Shown here piece by piece: positions 40,889 through 47,923 of a stretch of DNA of 64,000 bases. The stretch is from an uncultured Victivallaceae bacterium (GTDB taxonomy: Bacteria; Verrucomicrobiota; Lentisphaeria; Victivallales; Victivallaceae). The position numbers and the translations under genes are program-made. The notes under the pieces are model-generated. The model saw nothing but the letters and a program-made list of their open reading frames with translations. It made no database searches and had not been told where the DNA came from. The DNA lies in NCBI GenBank assembly GCA_944392655.1, contig CALXXL010000010.1:1-64000 (forward strand), in the 5' to 3' direction. Position 1 is the first letter of the stretch, and the number at the start of each line of letters is the position of its first letter.

Positions 40889-41664
40889 TGAGTTTATTCC
40901 GTCCGTGTATAGATCTTCATGACGGCAAAGTAAAGCAGATTGTCGGCGGCACATTGTCGGACAGCGGCTCCGGGCTGAAGACCAACTTTGAGTCGGAGCG
41001 TGGGGCGGATTACTTTGCCGGATTATACCGCCGGGACGGGCTTTCTGGCGGCCATGTAATCATGCTTGGGCGGGGCAATGATGATGCGGCGTTAAGTGCA
41101 TTGCGTGCCTACCCGGATGGGTTGCAGGTTGGCGGAGGGATAAATGCCGGCAATGCGGCGAAGTTCCTGGATGCGGGTGCGTCGAAGGTGATAGTAACTT
41201 CGGCGGTATTCCGGAATGGGGAGATTGATTTTGCCGCATTGAAGGAGTTGACCGGACTTATCGGTAAAGATCGTCTGGTGCTGGACTTAAGCTGCCGCCG
41301 GCGAGAAGATAAATATTGGATTGTGACCGACCGCTGGCAGAAGTTCACGGGCAAGGAGGTCAACTCCGCCACATTGAAAGAGCTGTCCGGCTACTGTGCG
41401 GAGTATTTAGTTCACGCGGTGGATGTAGAGGGTAAGCAGAGCGGGATTGATCTTGCGCTGTTGCGGATACTGGCGGACGGTGCGCCGATACCGGTAACTT
41501 ATGCCGGAGGGATAAGTTCATTTGCCGACATTGACCTGATTGACGAATACGGGCGTGGGGTAATTGATTACACGATCGGTTCGGCGCTGGACATCTTCGG
41601 CGGTGCTCTGAGTTACGATGCGGTAGTGGAGCGGAACAAACGATGCAAGAGTGCGAACTGCTGA
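40888..41664 (+). CDS. hisA: HisA isomerase, eukaryotic (HIS6) type
   Basis: 258 residues. N-terminus RPCIDLHDGKVKQIVGGTLS and LGRGNDDAALSALRAYPDGL match the HIS6-type ProFAR isomerases of fungi and plants and a minority of bacteria, not the usual bacterial HisA (which starts PAIDLxxGKxVRL). Further (beta/alpha)8 phosphate sites: LQVGGGIN and TYAGGIS. Converts ProFAR to PRFAR in histidine synthesis. It stands alone here, without other his genes, between thrC and thiL. Confidence 0.9.
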   Translation: MSLFRPCIDLHDGKVKQIVGGTLSDSGSGLKTNFESERGADYFAGLYRRDGLSGGHVIMLGRGNDDAALSALRAYPDGLQVGGGINAGNAAKFLDAGASKVIVTSAVFRNGEIDFAALKELTGLIGKDRLVLDLSCRRREDKYWIVTDRWQKFTGKEVNSATLKELSGYCAEYLVHAVDVEGKQSGIDLALLRILADGAPIPVTYAGGISSFADIDLIDEYGRGVIDYTIGSALDIFGGALSYDAVVERNKRCKSANC

Positions 41665-42539
41665 AGCGGCTGCGGCCGCTCTTCCCTGGAAATGGAGGCG
41701 ACATAGTTGCCGGAATCGGGGATGATGCGGCGATAGTAAAATTCGGTAACCGGCTGTTGCTGGCGGCGGTGGATCAGCTTATAGGCGGCATACACTATCT
41801 GCAACTGGCAACTCCGGCGGCGGTCGCGGGGGCGAAACTTTTAAAGCGCAATTTGTCGGACATTGCGGCGATGGGTGGCAAGCCTGACTGGGCGTTGCTG
41901 ACCATTGCGGCAAACGCGGTTACAGAGGAGTGGATTTTCGAGTTCCACCGCGGGGTGGCTGAGTGTGCGGAAGAGTGGGGAGTAGGAGTAATCGGTGGCG
42001 ATACCGGTTCACTGCCCGCTCCCGGAATGGTGGCCACGCTGACGATTCTGGGCGAGGTTGAACCGGATAAGATTGCGCTGCGTAAAAATGCACATCCGGG
42101 GGAAAAGGTGTTTGTCACGGGTGAACTTGGCCGATCTTTTCCGACGGAGCATCACTTAAATTTTACACCGAGATTGAGAGAGGCGGATTTTCTGGCCGGG
42201 CGTTACACCGGCTGTATGATGGATATCTCTGACGGGTTGGCGCTGGATGCCGTCCGGTTGGCGGAGGCGAGCGGGGTGCAGATTGCATTGGATTTGCAGA
42301 GTCTGCCGCCGCGGGATGGCGCGACAATTGCGGAGATGATGAATGACGGCGAAGATTACGAGCTTCTGTTCACCGTTCCGGCGGATAAAGCGGAACGGCT
42401 GAAGGAAGAGTGGCCGTTTGAGATAAAATTAAGTGAAATAGGTGAAATACGTCCGGCGTCGGGTGAACTTCTGGTAGATATTGCCGGAAAACGATTGGGA
42501 GGAGAATATAATGGATATCAACACACTGCTGCCCTTTAA
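41643..42539 (+). CDS. thiL: Thiamine-monophosphate kinase
   Basis: 298 residues. IGDDAAIV (near 25) and the AIR-synthase-like core: AVDQLIGGIHY, LSDIAAMGGKP, GVIGGDTGS, MDISDGLALD. Phosphorylates TMP to TPP. Overlaps hisA by 22 bases and is overlapped by tsaE at its end. Confidence 0.9.
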   Translation: MQECELLKRLRPLFPGNGGDIVAGIGDDAAIVKFGNRLLLAAVDQLIGGIHYLQLATPAAVAGAKLLKRNLSDIAAMGGKPDWALLTIAANAVTEEWIFEFHRGVAECAEEWGVGVIGGDTGSLPAPGMVATLTILGEVEPDKIALRKNAHPGEKVFVTGELGRSFPTEHHLNFTPRLREADFLAGRYTGCMMDISDGLALDAVRLAEASGVQIALDLQSLPPRDGATIAEMMNDGEDYELLFTVPADKAERLKEEWPFEIKLSEIGEIRPASGELLVDIAGKRLGGEYNGYQHTAAL

Positions 42540-42945
42540 ATCCGGTTCGGCGGAGGCGACAGAATCATTTGCGGCGCAGCTGGCGCAAGCGCTTCCGCGG
42601 GGCACGGTAATTGCGCTGGACGGCAATCTCGGAGCGGGGAAAACGGTATTTGCGCGCGGCTTTGCGCGTGGTTTGGGAATAACCGAGTCGGTATCAAGTC
42701 CAACTTATACGATTATTCAGGAGTACCCGCTGAATGATGGGGGGTATCTCTACCACATGGATCTCTACCGGATCAGCGATTCGGTGAGTGCACTGGGCTT
42801 CGGGATTGATGAATATTTAAATGCGGATGATTCCTACTCGCTGGTTGAGTGGCCGGAGAGGATATCGGACATTCTGCCTCCCGGCACCATTTTTCTCAAG
42901 ATCACCAGATTGTCCGATACGGAAAGAATATTTGAATTAGCGTAA
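42511..42945 (+). CDS. tsaE: tRNA t6A biosynthesis ATPase TsaE
   Basis: 144 residues from ATG 42511, with GGAGGAG six bases before it; the longer frame at 42481 lacks SD. Walker A GNLGAGKT (38-45), SSPTYTIIQEYP and HMDLYRI are typical. Works with TsaB and TsaD in making t6A37. Overlaps thiL by 29 bases. Confidence 0.92.
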   Translation: MDINTLLPFKSGSAEATESFAAQLAQALPRGTVIALDGNLGAGKTVFARGFARGLGITESVSSPTYTIIQEYPLNDGGYLYHMDLYRISDSVSALGFGIDEYLNADDSYSLVEWPERISDILPPGTIFLKITRLSDTERIFELA

Positions 42946-42949
42946 AAGT

Positions 42950-43747
42950 ATGATCATCAGTGCCAGCCGCCGTACGGACATTCCGGCATTTTTTGCCGGC
43001 TGGTTTATGGAAAAGATCCGGTCCGGCGCGGTGCAGGTGAGCAATCCATTCAATCCGCGGCAGATCAGAACGGTCTCTCTGCGTCCGGAGGATGTGGACG
43101 GGATTGTCTTCTGGAGCAAAAATCCGGCGCCATTGATGCCCCATCTGCGGGAACTCAATTCCGGCTATACATTTTACTTTCAGTTTACCATAACCATTTA
43201 CGGCAGGGAGTTTGAGCCCGGATTGCCGGCAAAGGAAGAGGTGATTGCCACTTTCAAGCGGTTATCGGAACAGCTGGGCAGAGAGCGGGTGATCTGGCGG
43301 TGCGACCCGTTTATATTCCGGCGTGGCGAATCTCCGGAAGCGATGCTTGAAAAATGGCATCAACTGGCGGAGGAGCTCGCCCCGTATACAGAAAAATGCA
43401 TATTCAGTTTTGTCGATTTCTATGCCAAATGCCGCAAACCGCTTACAGCGGTTGACGCATTTGAGCCCCAATTGTCTGCCAAAATTGACTTTGCCCGTCG
43501 TATTGCGTCAGGCTGCCGGGAGTTGAATATAACTCCGCACACCTGTGCTGAAGCTCTGCCGCTGGCAGAACTTGACATAACTCCGGCCGCCTGTATAGAT
43601 AAGGTTCTGTTATCGCGTCTTTCCGGCAAACCGCTTGCAGTTCCCCGGGCGGCGCACCAGCGCAAAGAGTGCGGCTGCGCCGCGAGTATCGATATCGGCA
43701 CATACGGCAGTTGCTCCCACAAATGTATCTACTGCTACGCAAAATAA
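42950..43747 (+). CDS. DUF1848 protein with C-terminal CxxxCxxC cluster motif
   Basis: 265 residues. N-terminus MIISASRRTDIPAFFAGWFM and FWSKNPAPL are DUF1848 hallmarks. The C-terminus ends in YGSCSHKCIYCYAK, a Cx3Cx2C motif (C255, C259, C262) as in radical-SAM iron-sulfur binding, preceded by CGCAASIDIG. With the motif only at the very end, the domain order is unlike ordinary radical SAM enzymes. Function unknown. It follows tsaE by four bases and may be co-transcribed with it. Confidence 0.8.
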   Translation: MIISASRRTDIPAFFAGWFMEKIRSGAVQVSNPFNPRQIRTVSLRPEDVDGIVFWSKNPAPLMPHLRELNSGYTFYFQFTITIYGREFEPGLPAKEEVIATFKRLSEQLGRERVIWRCDPFIFRRGESPEAMLEKWHQLAEELAPYTEKCIFSFVDFYAKCRKPLTAVDAFEPQLSAKIDFARRIASGCRELNITPHTCAEALPLAELDITPAACIDKVLLSRLSGKPLAVPRAAHQRKECGCAASIDIGTYGSCSHKCIYCYAK

Positions 43748-43764
43748 AATTTTTTCAAAAAAAC

Positions 43765-43778
43765 TTAGACATATCTAA
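43765..43778. promoter_or_regulatory. Palindrome TTAGACATATCTAA, candidate metalloregulator operator
   Basis: Inverted repeat TTAGA/TCTAA around 4 bases, ten bases upstream of the -35 of the DUF3793 promoter. A second site with identical arms and spacing lies at 43898-43911. The half-site resembles DtxR/MntR-family operators (TTAGG type) but is not identical. Confidence 0.55.
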
Positions 43779-43787
43779 TTATTTTAT

Positions 43788-43815
43788 TTGATTTAAATTT
43801 TATCTGTGATATTGT
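43788..43815 (+). promoter_or_regulatory. Promoter of the DUF3793-flavodoxin unit
   Basis: TTGATT (43788-43793), 16 bases, TATTGT (43810-43815). The predicted start near 43822 leaves a leader of about 92 bases that can fold into a three-way junction. Confidence 0.5.
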
Positions 43816-43841
43816 TATTTACAATAAATAGATAACCCTGC

Positions 43842-43888
43842 GCTGCAAACCGTAATCATAGGATGATCCCGACCGGGGATTTTGCGGC
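43842..43888 (+). ncRNA. Structured 5' leader, three-way-junction candidate
   Basis: P1: GCTGCAAA (43842-43849) with TTTGCGGC (43881-43888), one wobble. P2: ATCAT-AGG-ATGAT. P3: ATCCC/GGGAT closing GACCG. P2 and P3 share two bases, so they compete, as in a switch. It ends about 25 bases before the start codon. No known riboswitch class is matched in full. Confidence 0.4.
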
Positions 43889-43897
43889 CAACAATAA

Positions 43898-43911
43898 TTA
43901 GAATCATCTAA
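43898..43911. promoter_or_regulatory. Second palindrome TTAGAATCATCTAA next to the start codon
   Basis: Same TTAGA/TCTAA arms and 4-base centre as the site at 43765-43778, ending two bases before the ATG of the DUF3793 gene. It covers the place where an SD would lie. Suggests a double operator or roadblock arrangement. Confidence 0.5.
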
Positions 43912-43913
43912 CT

Positions 43914-44531
43914 ATGGATTATAAGACCTGTCCAGAATTCAATCAGTTTCTGCGTTATTTATTAATTAAGAGTGCGCCGGTGCTGTTGAGCAACAAGCCC
44001 GGAGTGCTGTTGCGCCTGACCAATTGCGGAATGGTTGCCGGAGGGAGGAAATACGATCTATTCTGCCGGCACCGGCGTAAGATTCCGGGTCTGCTGGGGT
44101 TGGAATGCGCGGTGCTCCGCAATAATGGCAGGGAGTCGCTCTGCCTGTTTTTTGACCGCCGGAAGGTGGTTGACCGCCTGGAACAGCACGAGACTGGGAA
44201 CTTTTTCCGTGCACTTGGTTACTGCCCATCGACCGCCGGAACAATCTTCCGGGAGCTTCTGCGGCGCTGTCGCATGCAGGATAGTTTCCCGCATGAAATA
44301 GGAATACTTCTGGGGTATCCGTTAAAAGATGTAGCCGGCTTCATGCGTGACGCCTCCTCATGTTCTGTGGTACCGTGCGGGTTATGGCGGATCTGCGGAG
44401 ACGTGGCGGAATCCCGGGCGGAAATGGACAAATTCCGTATGGCAGAAGAGCTTATGCACCATACGCTTAAGCCGCATCAGGCGCTGGATGCGGTGCTGAC
44501 GGCAGTGGAACGACTCAAACGCGCTGTATAG
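43914..44531 (+). CDS. DUF3793 family protein
   Basis: 205 residues. Contains the family motifs HEIGILLGYPLKDVAGF (about 125-142) and CGLWRICGD. Six or more Cys are scattered. DUF3793 genes commonly stand beside flavodoxin or ferrous-iron transport genes in anaerobes, as here, 35 bases before flavodoxin; the usual inference is a role in iron or redox response. No SD is visible before the ATG; an operator-like palindrome lies there. Confidence 0.85.
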   Translation: MDYKTCPEFNQFLRYLLIKSAPVLLSNKPGVLLRLTNCGMVAGGRKYDLFCRHRRKIPGLLGLECAVLRNNGRESLCLFFDRRKVVDRLEQHETGNFFRALGYCPSTAGTIFRELLRRCRMQDSFPHEIGILLGYPLKDVAGFMRDASSCSVVPCGLWRICGDVAESRAEMDKFRMAEELMHHTLKPHQALDAVLTAVERLKRAV

Positions 44532-44566
44532 ATAGCGGTGAACATAAAAAAAGAAAGGATTTTTCC

Positions 44567-45064
44567 ATGAGTAAAGTAAAGGTAATTTTCGGTTCTACCA
44601 CCGGCAATACTGAACGGGCAGCCGGTCTGATTGCTGCGGCGCTGGGAGGGGATGCGGTAAATGTATCCTCTGCATCGCGGGATGATTTTGATGCCGATCT
44701 GCTGATCCTCGGCACCTCCACCTGGGGGTGCGGTGATCTGCAGGATGAGTGGCTGAGTTCGTCCGGAATTATAGACACGCTGGATTTAACCGGCAGAAAA
44801 GTTGCGCTGTTCGGTCTTGGCGATGCGATGGGGTTTGGCGACACCTTTATCAACGGGGTGGGAACGCTTTACCGTCAGCTTATATCCCGCGGGGCGGAGA
44901 TAATCGGCAAATGTCCGGTCAGTGGCTACGAATTCTCCGACTCGAGTGCAGTAGTAGACGGTGAATTTGTCGGTCTGCCATTGGACGACGATAACGAGCC
45001 GGAAAAAAGTGAAGCCCGTATCAGCGCCTGGTGCGGACAATTGAAGGCGGAAGCCGGTCTGTAA
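44567..45064 (+). CDS. fldA: Flavodoxin
   Basis: 165 residues, SD AAAGGA. FMN phosphate loop GSTTGNTE (9-16), isoalloxazine loops STWGCGD and GLGDAMGFGDTF, and the C-terminal SGYEFSDSSA of long-chain flavodoxins. Small soluble electron carrier that substitutes for ferredoxin under iron limitation, fitting with the upstream operator pair. Confidence 0.93.
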   Translation: MSKVKVIFGSTTGNTERAAGLIAAALGGDAVNVSSASRDDFDADLLILGTSTWGCGDLQDEWLSSSGIIDTLDLTGRKVALFGLGDAMGFGDTFINGVGTLYRQLISRGAEIIGKCPVSGYEFSDSSAVVDGEFVGLPLDDDNEPEKSEARISAWCGQLKAEAGL

Positions 45065-45077
45065 TATCATCATTTCC

Positions 45078-45108
45078 GGAGTTCATCTGAATTAGCCGGA
45101 TGAACTCC
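45078..45108. terminator. Hairpin between convergent genes
   Basis: GGAGTTCATC/GATGAACTCC, a perfect 10-bp stem with an 11-base loop between flavodoxin and the convergent glycosyltransferase. No U-run follows on either strand, so termination may be weak or Rho-aided. Confidence 0.55.
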
Positions 45109-45112
45109 ACTG

Positions 45113-46378
45113 TCACTCCGCTTCCGAATCGCACAAATTATTATAAATAGTCATCATGCGCTCCGCGCCGGCCTGAAAAGTGAGTTCGTTGGCGCGGATC
45201 AATGCGCCGCGGGACAATTTTTCAATCATATCGCCATTATCCATAATTGTCATAAGGGCGCGGGAAAAGTTTCTGATGCTGTATTCCGGATTTATGAGCC
45301 GCACTTTAATTCCGCAGCTGTCATTAACCGCCTCGCCCATACCGCCGCAGTCGTGGCAGAGTACGGGCAGCCCCATTGCCAGAGCTTCAACTATGGCGGT
45401 ACTGGTAGCTTCGCGCCATCCGGTGAACCAGAATAGATCGCACATTGCCATAATATCCAGGGTCTCTTCGTGTCCCATTCTTCCGTACCACACGCAGTTT
45501 TCGGCCACGTCCAGACTTTCGGCCAATGCCATCCACTGGCGGTAATACTCTCCGTCGCCCACGATATGCAGTTCGATCAGATCGGCGCGTTTAGCTTTTT
45601 TGATTTCCGCGAGAGCTTTTAAAGCCAGATCCAGAGCTTTGCGTCCATCCATCACGCCGCACCATGCGACGCGCAATATTCCCTCGTCAACGGAGTGGAT
45701 TCTGCCGCCGTAACCGGTAACCGCGCCGGTTTCCGGTATAACGCATGCCTCTTTATGGTAATGTTTTTCGATAAAATCGGCGTCCTCTGCTGTGGCGGCG
45801 ATCACGCGGTCAGCGTTGGCGACGGTTCTCTTAATTCTCCGCATATGTTTTATTTGCCATGAGTTGATGCGGTTTTTCATACGGTACTCCCGTACTGCCT
45901 TGGGTCCGAGATCGGCGAAGAATGGTTCCGGGAAAGCGGCGAATCCGGAGATTGGTCCCCAGATAAATTTATGTTTTCCCTTAAGTTCGCATAAATATCC
46001 CGGTTCCCGGTAGTCCACCAGGTTCAAGTTATGAATTATATCGTAACTGTTATCGCGGCAGAGTTGTGAAGCCAGAAGGAATACTTTCTTCTGCCATTTG
46101 CGGTAAAACCAGTAGAACCACCAGTTGCCGTGCTGTTTAGCCAGTCTCCGGCCATGTTCGCCGATATCGACGTAATAGAATTCCGGCATAATTCTTCCGG
46201 CGAAGAGTCTGTTTTTCTCCTGTTCAATCTGTTCGCGGCATCCAGTTTCCGTAATTACAGTAATTCTGCATCTGCGTGAGAGTGCCCTCACCCAATTCAA
46301 ACCGATAATGCCCTCCACGCCGCTGCCGGAGTTGCCGCATGCGTAAACGGACAATAAAACATTAAGCATTCTACTCAT
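45113..46378 (-). CDS. Glycosyltransferase family 4 protein
   Basis: 421 residues. GT-B fold: N-terminal GSGVEGIIGLNWVRALSR, middle FIWGPISGFAAFPEP, C-terminal VAWCGVMDGRKALDLALKAL, ELHIVGDGEYYRQW and EATSTAIVEALAMGLPVLCH (the EX7E-like end). Works from the cytoplasm. The start overlaps the upstream glycosyltransferase stop (ATGA), so they form a pair, probably in surface-glycan assembly. Confidence 0.87.
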   Translation of the reverse strand: MSRMLNVLLSVYACGNSGSGVEGIIGLNWVRALSRRCRITVITETGCREQIEQEKNRLFAGRIMPEFYYVDIGEHGRRLAKQHGNWWFYWFYRKWQKKVFLLASQLCRDNSYDIIHNLNLVDYREPGYLCELKGKHKFIWGPISGFAAFPEPFFADLGPKAVREYRMKNRINSWQIKHMRRIKRTVANADRVIAATAEDADFIEKHYHKEACVIPETGAVTGYGGRIHSVDEGILRVAWCGVMDGRKALDLALKALAEIKKAKRADLIELHIVGDGEYYRQWMALAESLDVAENCVWYGRMGHEETLDIMAMCDLFWFTGWREATSTAIVEALAMGLPVLCHDCGGMGEAVNDSCGIKVRLINPEYSIRNFSRALMTIMDNGDMIEKLSRGALIRANELTFQAGAERMMTIYNNLCDSEAE

Positions 46379-47499
46379 TTATCATTAACTTTCTGCGATA
46401 GAACCCGGATAAACTCATCGACATACCGGGGTAAAAGATCTGGAATAAGCGCCGGGCGGAGGCGGCTTTTATCGCCACGTTCTATACCGGCGGCCATGGT
46501 TGCGATCTTCTGACTGATATCTGCGACATTTTCCGGTTGAACCAGACAACCGTTATGCTGATTGATCAACTCCTTAGCTCCGGTATTTTCGGACAGGACA
46601 ACTGGAACCCCAAGCGCCAGCGCCTCATTGACCACCGCGCCGAAGGTCTCTCTTTTGCTGACCAGCAAAAACAGATCCGCGGCCAGATAAAACCGCAACA
46701 ATTCCATTCCGGTCTTTTTACCGGCGAAGACGATGCGTTTTTCCACGCCGCAGTCATATGCAGTCCGGATCAGTTTTTCTTTTTCGTGGCCTTCCCCGAC
46801 AATCACAAGCACGCTGTCCGGCACCTCAGCCAGAGCAAAAGCTCTAATCATACCGGGGAGATTTTTCTCAGCGGCCAACCGTCCGACATAGAGGAAGATT
46901 TTCTTCTCTGCCAATTGCTCAAGTTCTTCCGGGTACGGCAAATTCCTGAGAGCGGCGTCGGCCTCCTCTCTCAATCTGCTTGTCGACTGCAAATTCGGGC
47001 AGATCAAAATTTTATCTTTTGTAAACGGCAATATTTTCTGATACTCATCTTTTACAGACCCGGAGTAAAGCAGCAATTCGTCACATCTTCCGGCGAAGAA
47101 GTCCCTGGCGCGCCGGCGCAAGCCTGAACATGCAACGGCCATCATAGCGTTGTCGCTGCTCCATATTCCCCACCGCCATTTTTTATAAAACAGCTTCTGC
47201 AACAACCAAACCTGCAGGGAAATTGTATTATATTCGTGAGTAATAACCCAGTCGGGATTAAAACTTTCGATTTCCTTCTTCAACTGGAACCGGATAGCGT
47301 AATATCCTTTTATGGTCAAGCCTCCGGTCAGCCGTTTCACCTGACATGCGCCGAGTTTCTGCTGCAGAGTCTCTTCACTCTCGTCCACGCCGGGAGTCGG
47401 CCAAAGATAGAGCACCTTCAAATCGATTTTCCCGGCTAGCATACGGAAAAAGTCATATCTGTATGGAGCCACATATGGCTGAATAATAATACATCTCAT
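46375..47499 (-). CDS. Glycosyltransferase family 4 protein
   Basis: 374 residues from ATG 47499 (MRCIIIQPYVAPYRYDFFRM), the usual N-terminus for this group; a frame to 47529 adds ten residues but begins in a U-run after a hairpin. C-terminal half: FLYVGRLAAEKNLPGMIRAF, SVLVIVGEGHEKEKLI and KRETFGAVVNEALALGVPVV, the GT4 motif with two Glu. Coupled by overlap to the downstream glycosyltransferase. Confidence 0.87.
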   Translation of the reverse strand: MRCIIIQPYVAPYRYDFFRMLAGKIDLKVLYLWPTPGVDESEETLQQKLGACQVKRLTGGLTIKGYYAIRFQLKKEIESFNPDWVITHEYNTISLQVWLLQKLFYKKWRWGIWSSDNAMMAVACSGLRRRARDFFAGRCDELLLYSGSVKDEYQKILPFTKDKILICPNLQSTSRLREEADAALRNLPYPEELEQLAEKKIFLYVGRLAAEKNLPGMIRAFALAEVPDSVLVIVGEGHEKEKLIRTAYDCGVEKRIVFAGKKTGMELLRFYLAADLFLLVSKRETFGAVVNEALALGVPVVLSENTGAKELINQHNGCLVQPENVADISQKIATMAAGIERGDKSRLRPALIPDLLPRYVDEFIRVLSQKVNDK

Positions 47500-47529
47500 T
47501 TTCCGTAGTTCCGCTGTAAAATTTCCCAT

Positions 47530-47562
47530 AAAAAATGACTGACCCCGTTCAGGTTTCAGTCA
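47530..47562 (-). terminator. Hairpin with U-run in the leader of the glycosyltransferase pair
   Basis: TGACTGA/TCAGTCA (7 bp, 13-base loop) followed on the minus strand by TTTTTT and then an ATG. It lies in the leader of the two minus-strand glycosyltransferases, with no other minus-strand gene upstream in the intergenic region, so it could be an attenuator. Confidence 0.5.
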
Positions 47563-47923
47563 GTACAAGTCTCTGTGACTCGCAGTGCAGTTACATTCAC
47601 TCCGGTATTGCCCGATTATTTTCTGAAAGGCATAATACCGTATTCTGTTTTTACCGGCACCGTCTTCACAAGCCATAAAAAAATTCTGATTTACTGCTGT
47701 TTTTTTCATCACAGCACTTCGCCATATCCGGCGGTTCTGTTGTTGTGTTGTTCAGAAAAAAATAACCTGTTTTCATTTTAATACAAGACAAAATTCAACT
47801 TTTTTTCAATTTAAAACGTAACAAAAATTTTGCGTTGGTTTAAAAGAGTTGATTTTTAGCGATTGTGAATTACCTTATTGTGCTGTTACAACTTAATCAT
47901 TAATAAAAAAGGAAAAAATTCTG
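47563..47923. other. AT-rich intergenic region between divergent genes
   Basis: About 360 bases between the minus-strand glycosyltransferases and the plus-strand toroid-glycosidase gene. It is AT-rich at the right end, with several T- and A-tracts, and must hold both promoters. No clear -35/-10 pair, coding frame or repeat is convincing to me. Confidence 0.5.

Noticed and set aside
43831-43890. FMN riboswitch before the flavodoxin unit
   Set aside because: Only the stretch CCCGACCGG resembles it; the other conserved FMN-element segments and the six-stem fold are missing.
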